In this document: positions 6,222 to 9,102 of the stretch, one piece after another
Layout: each line of letters starts with the position of its first letter
Position numbering within the stretch: position 1 is the first letter of the stretch
Notes under the pieces: model-generated
The model's database searches: none
What the model was told of the DNA's origin: nothing
What the model saw: only the letters and a program-made list of their open reading frames with translations
Translations under genes and position numbers: made by a program
NCBI GenBank assembly: GCA_030045295.1
Contig: JASIGD010000397.1
Coordinates: 1 to 9,102 of the forward strand
DNA: 9,102 bases
Direction of reading: 5' to 3'
Origin: Streptosporangiaceae bacterium
Lineage (GTDB): Bacteria > Actinomycetota > Actinomycetes > Streptosporangiales > Streptosporangiaceae

Positions 6222-8743
6222 TGAAGAAGGCTCGTCTGCCCGCCGCCGAAGGGCTGTCGCCGCCGGGCGGGCGGCCGAAAGACGAGGACCGGCTGACCCG
6301 CAAGCCCCTGGCTCTCTGGGACCGGGTCAAGTTCCTGGTCGTGCTGGGCCTGATCTGGTTCATCCTGACCTGGTCCGTGATGGCGAACGACCCCCTGGTC
6401 GGGTTCTCGGACGCGGTCCGGATCGAGGTCAGCGAAGGCGCGTGGGTATTCGTCCTGATGGGCCTGGAGGTGATCCGGCAGGTCCACTTCGTGATCTGCG
6501 AGCACTCCAAGGCCTACTACCGGTTCTGGACGTACCGGGTGTTCGGCGGCTTCGAGCGGGCCACCCACCGGCGGATCTCGGACTGGACCAGGTTCCGGGT
6601 CTGGCGGCTGCTGACCTGGGTGTTCTGGATCGCCGTGGCCGCGGTGGTCACCGGCAAGATCATCCACACCACGCCGGTGCTGGCGCTGCTCCGCGGGCCC
6701 GAGCTGATCTGGCACGTGCTGCCGTTCGTGCTGCAGCTGGCCTTCGCGTTCTTCTTCATCGCGTTCCAGTTCATCGGGCTGTTCTGGCTGTTGTCCCGGG
6801 GCGGCGTGGACGTGTACTACCCCGATGACATCAAGACCAGGTTCGCTGACGTCTGGGGCCAGGACCACGTGCTCGAGCGGGTCAAGGAGAACATCATCTT
6901 CCTGGAGAACCCCGAGCTGGTCGAGGAAAAGGGCGGCTACGTGCCCGGCGGCCTGCTGCTGTGGGGTCCCCCGGGGACCGGCAAGACGCTGATGGCAGAG
7001 GCGGTGGCGGGCGAGACAGGCAAGCCCTACGTGTTCGTCGACCCCGGCGCGTTCATCAACATGTTCATGGGCGTGGGCATTCTCAAGGTGAAATCGCTGT
7101 TCCGCAAGCTGCGCCGGCTGGCGCTGCGCTACGGCGGCGTGATCGTCTTCTTCGATGAGGCCGATTCGCTCGGCAACCGCGGCATGCTGACCCAGGGGGC
7201 CCCGGGGGGCGGCGGCGGGCCGGGCCGCGCCTCCCCCGCGCCGTTCGCCCACGCGGGCTGCCACGGGTTCTCCTACCTGTCAGGGGAAACCCAGTGGCGG
7301 CTGGTACGGGAGGCGATGGCGTCGGATATCACGGACGAGCCGGACACCCGCCGCAACAAGCAGATGCTCGGCGGGATGATGGGCGGGGGCGGCGGCGGGA
7401 TGGGCACGCTGCAGGCGCTGCTTACCGAGCTGTCCGGGCTGAAGAAGCCGCGCGGCCTGGTCAACCGCTACGTGCGGCGGATCTTCGGGATGCGCCCCAA
7501 GCCGCCGCCCAAGTACCGGATCCTGGTCATGATGGCGACCAACATGCCGTCGGCGCTGGACGAGGCGCTGCTGCGGCCGGGGCGCATCGACCGCATCTAC
7601 AAGGTCGGCTACCCGTCGAAGGCGGGCCGCATCCGCACCTACGAGGGGTACTTCGCCAAGGTGCGGCACGAGCTCACCGACGAGAACATGGACAAGCTGG
7701 CCACGATCACGCCGTACGCCACCGGCGCCACCATCAAGGACCTGGTCAACGAGTCGCTCATCACCGCGATCAGGAACGGCCGCGACGTTATCACCTGGCC
7801 GGACGTGATCAAGGCCAAGCAGCTCAAGGAACTCGGGCCGCCGCAGGACGTGGAGTACATCGAGCGTGAGCGGCACGCCATCGCGGTGCACGAGGCCTGC
7901 CACGCGCTGGTCGCCTTCCGCTCCCGCCAGCACATGGAGATCGACATCGCGACGATCGAGAAGGGCGGCGACTACCTGGGGATGGTGGCGAGCATCCCGC
8001 CGGAGGACCAGTTCACCAGGTGGCGCAGCGAGTACGAGACCGACATCCTGGTGTCGCTGGCCTCGCTGGCCGGGGAGCGGATGTTCTTCGACCAGGACAG
8101 CTCCTCCGGCGTGTCCGGGGACCTGGAGTCCGCGACCGCGGTCGCGTCCTTCATGGAGGGCTTCTGGGGCATGGGCACCACGGTGTCCTCGTACTCCACG
8201 GCCAAGCGGCTCGAGGTCGGGTCGCCGGGCGGCGGGCAAGGCGGCAGGCTGAAGAAGGGACAGGACCCCGAGGCTCAGGCCCGGCACGCGCTGGCGGACC
8301 GGATCGAGGACAACCTGAAGACGCTGCTCGACCGGACCGATGAGATCATCCGGGACAACCGGAGCCATGTGCTCGCCCTCGCGCACGCCCTGGAGACGCA
8401 CAAGACGCTGAGCGGCGAGGACGTCGTCGCCGTCATGGAGCACACGCGCGGCCCGTTGGTGGACGGCACGGTGTATGGGGACCCGGCGTTCACGGTGCGG
8501 CTCGAGGAGTACCATCACAGCGCGGCCCGGGCGCATCATGAGCACAGCCAGGAGCAGCTGGCCCTGCCGGCGGCCGCCGCCGTCCAGCCCTGGACGGTGC
8601 CGGTGGCCCTGCCCGCGCCTGACGCACTGGGACTGAACGGGCACAACGACCAGAGGCGATGCCTGGAATGCGGGACCGAGGCTGGCGAGACAGCTCAGTT
8701 CTGCGCTCGGTGCGGGGCTCGCGTCGCCCCTGATCAGTCCTGA
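6218..8743 (+). CDS. Divergent FtsH-like membrane AAA+ zinc metalloprotease with C-terminal zinc ribbon
   Basis: An 841-aa protein that should unfold and degrade membrane or cytoplasmic proteins using ATP. Four predicted TM helices (about 36-54, 74-93, 129-148, 165-193) give a cytoplasmic N-terminus and C-terminus. The AAA module has FADVWGQD (209-216), Walker A GPPGTGKT (250-257), pore loop 1 MFMG (282-285), Walker B VIVFFDEAD (308-316), sensor 1 ATN (440-442), and arginine fingers Arg456 and Arg459 in RPGRIDR. The M41 domain has HEACH (558-562) and third ligand Asp635 in SGVSGD. A Cys4 zinc ribbon (Cys815, 818, 829, 832) follows an Ala/Pro linker. Oddities against canonical FtsH are extra TMs, no sizable extracytoplasmic domain, a Gly-rich insert (about 320-396), a basic insert (about 410-432), and SGL instead of DGF at 406-408. 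Two in-frame ATGs (6218, 6221) follow AGGAG (6210-6214); the second has the better spacing. It overlaps the lipoprotein by 4 bp. Confidence 0.92.
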   Translation: MMKKARLPAAEGLSPPGGRPKDEDRLTRKPLALWDRVKFLVVLGLIWFILTWSVMANDPLVGFSDAVRIEVSEGAWVFVLMGLEVIRQVHFVICEHSKAYYRFWTYRVFGGFERATHRRISDWTRFRVWRLLTWVFWIAVAAVVTGKIIHTTPVLALLRGPELIWHVLPFVLQLAFAFFFIAFQFIGLFWLLSRGGVDVYYPDDIKTRFADVWGQDHVLERVKENIIFLENPELVEEKGGYVPGGLLLWGPPGTGKTLMAEAVAGETGKPYVFVDPGAFINMFMGVGILKVKSLFRKLRRLALRYGGVIVFFDEADSLGNRGMLTQGAPGGGGGPGRASPAPFAHAGCHGFSYLSGETQWRLVREAMASDITDEPDTRRNKQMLGGMMGGGGGGMGTLQALLTELSGLKKPRGLVNRYVRRIFGMRPKPPPKYRILVMMATNMPSALDEALLRPGRIDRIYKVGYPSKAGRIRTYEGYFAKVRHELTDENMDKLATITPYATGATIKDLVNESLITAIRNGRDVITWPDVIKAKQLKELGPPQDVEYIERERHAIAVHEACHALVAFRSRQHMEIDIATIEKGGDYLGMVASIPPEDQFTRWRSEYETDILVSLASLAGERMFFDQDSSSGVSGDLESATAVASFMEGFWGMGTTVSSYSTAKRLEVGSPGGGQGGRLKKGQDPEAQARHALADRIEDNLKTLLDRTDEIIRDNRSHVLALAHALETHKTLSGEDVVAVMEHTRGPLVDGTVYGDPAFTVRLEEYHHSAARAHHEHSQEQLALPAAAAVQPWTVPVALPAPDALGLNGHNDQRRCLECGTEAGETAQFCARCGARVAPDQS

Positions 8744-8769
8744 CCGATCCCGACGCCGGGCGCACCGCG

Positions 8770-9102
8770 ATGCGTCCCCGGCTGCGCGTGCGGCAGGCGG
8801 TCAACCTGGCCAACGGGTCGACGCTGGTCGGCCTCGGCGTGGCCGCTCTCGGCGGCGCCAAGATCGCTCGCAGCGCGGACGGCCTGTTCACCGGAACCGG
8901 ATACCGGCTGCCGGTCCCGCCCGCGCCAGCGTTCTGCCTGGGCAACGTGATAGTGACCAGGATGGATGTCATAGTCCCCGGCTCGCGGCTGTTCGACCAC
9001 GAGGCGCGGCACGCCACGCAGTTCGCCTGGTGCGGCGGGGTGGTGATGATCCCGCTGTACCTCGCCGCGGCGGGCGTGTCCTGGGCGCTCACCGGCGATT
9101 TC
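8770..9102 (+). CDS. Membrane protein with HExxH motif, N-terminal part (runs off window)
   Basis: The frame is open from ATG at 8770 through the last base, giving 111 residues with no stop, so the 3' end lies outside. The start is the only ATG/GTG/TTG after an in-frame stop at 8731-8733. No clear SD is seen, and the 26-nt gap after the FtsH stop suggests the same operon. Visible features are an N-terminal amphipathic or weakly hydrophobic stretch (12-31), GTGYRLPVPPAPAFCLGNVIVTR (41-64), then DHEARHATQFAWC containing H77-E78-A79-R80-H81, a zincin-type HExxH, and a TM helix (about 87-107) ending SWALTGDF. I recognise this as resembling a conserved actinobacterial hypothetical family but cannot name a function. 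HExxH next to a TM helix suggests a membrane metallopeptidase or a DUF4157-like fold. The third zinc ligand would be beyond the window. Confidence 0.72.
   Translation, partial: MRPRLRVRQAVNLANGSTLVGLGVAALGGAKIARSADGLFTGTGYRLPVPPAPAFCLGNVIVTRMDVIVPGSRLFDHEARHATQFAWCGGVVMIPLYLAAAGVSWALTGDF

Noticed and set aside
6158..7264. 368-codon minus-strand frame opposite the FtsH N-terminal half
   Set aside because: Rich in Gln, Glu, Pro and His without domain resemblance; the opposite strand encodes TM helices and Walker A.
7195..7405. Possible frameshift or sequencing error in the G/C-run region of the FtsH-like gene
   Set aside because: The frame stays open and the AAA motifs before and after are in the same frame, so the insert is read as real, with the caveat given in the finding.
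7280..8644. 454-codon minus-strand frame opposite the FtsH-like gene
   Set aside because: Composition is dominated by Arg/Val/His/Leu with no family pattern, and the plus strand carries unmistakable AAA and M41 motifs throughout.
8490..9092. 200-codon minus-strand frame over the FtsH end and the downstream gene
   Set aside because: Arg/Pro/Ala/Ser-rich shadow. The plus-strand frame from 8770 has a plausible TM helix and HExxH and remains open to the edge.

Overview
The window is very GC-rich, with strong third-position G/C bias, GTG/TTG starts, and protein families typical of Actinomycetota: a 14-TM-type DHA2 transporter, a DUF3618 protein, and a lipoprotein paired with an unusual FtsH. I read it as a chromosomal segment of a filamentous-type actinobacterium. 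No species can be named. I saw no mobile element, CRISPR array, tRNA or rRNA.

Layout. (1) 1-647 (+) is the 3' part of a patatin-like phospholipase. (2) 690-1130 (-) is an OsmC/Ohr-type thiol peroxidase, convergent with the patatin gene. (3) 1131-1393 is a divergent intergenic region carrying an AT-rich near-perfect 22-bp palindrome at 1288-1309, which looks like a MarR-type operator. It serves (4) 1394-3163 (+), a DHA2-type MFS exporter. (5) 3153-4631 (-) is a short-form Orn/Lys/Arg decarboxylase whose 3' end overlaps the exporter gene tail to tail. (6) 4724-5059 (-) is a YnfA/UPF0060 membrane protein and (7) 5085-5351 (-) a small DUF3618 tail-anchored protein. Genes 7, 6 and 5 run in the same direction and may be co-transcribed. 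(8) 5352-5558 is a divergent regulatory region with several inverted repeats. (9) 5559-6221 (+) is a lipoprotein. It overlaps by 4 bp (10) 6218-8743 (+), a highly divergent FtsH-like AAA+/M41 zinc protease. (11) 8770 to the window end (+) is the 5' part of a membrane protein with an HExxH motif.

The most interesting part is 5559-9102: lipoprotein, then FtsH-like protease, then HExxH protein. The FtsH homologue keeps Walker A/B, sensor 1, arginine fingers, HExxH and the third zinc ligand. It differs from textbook FtsH in several ways: four predicted TM helices with almost no extracytoplasmic domain, a Gly-rich insertion of about 60 residues at the pore-loop-2 position, loss of the DGF intersubunit signalling motif, and a C-terminal Cys4 zinc ribbon. 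The translationally coupled lipoprotein could supply the missing extracytoplasmic sensing domain. That is an inference, and it makes this a candidate undescribed membrane quality-control module.

The rest looks like ordinary stress and efflux content: peroxide detoxification, drug or metabolite export, and an amino-acid decarboxylase.
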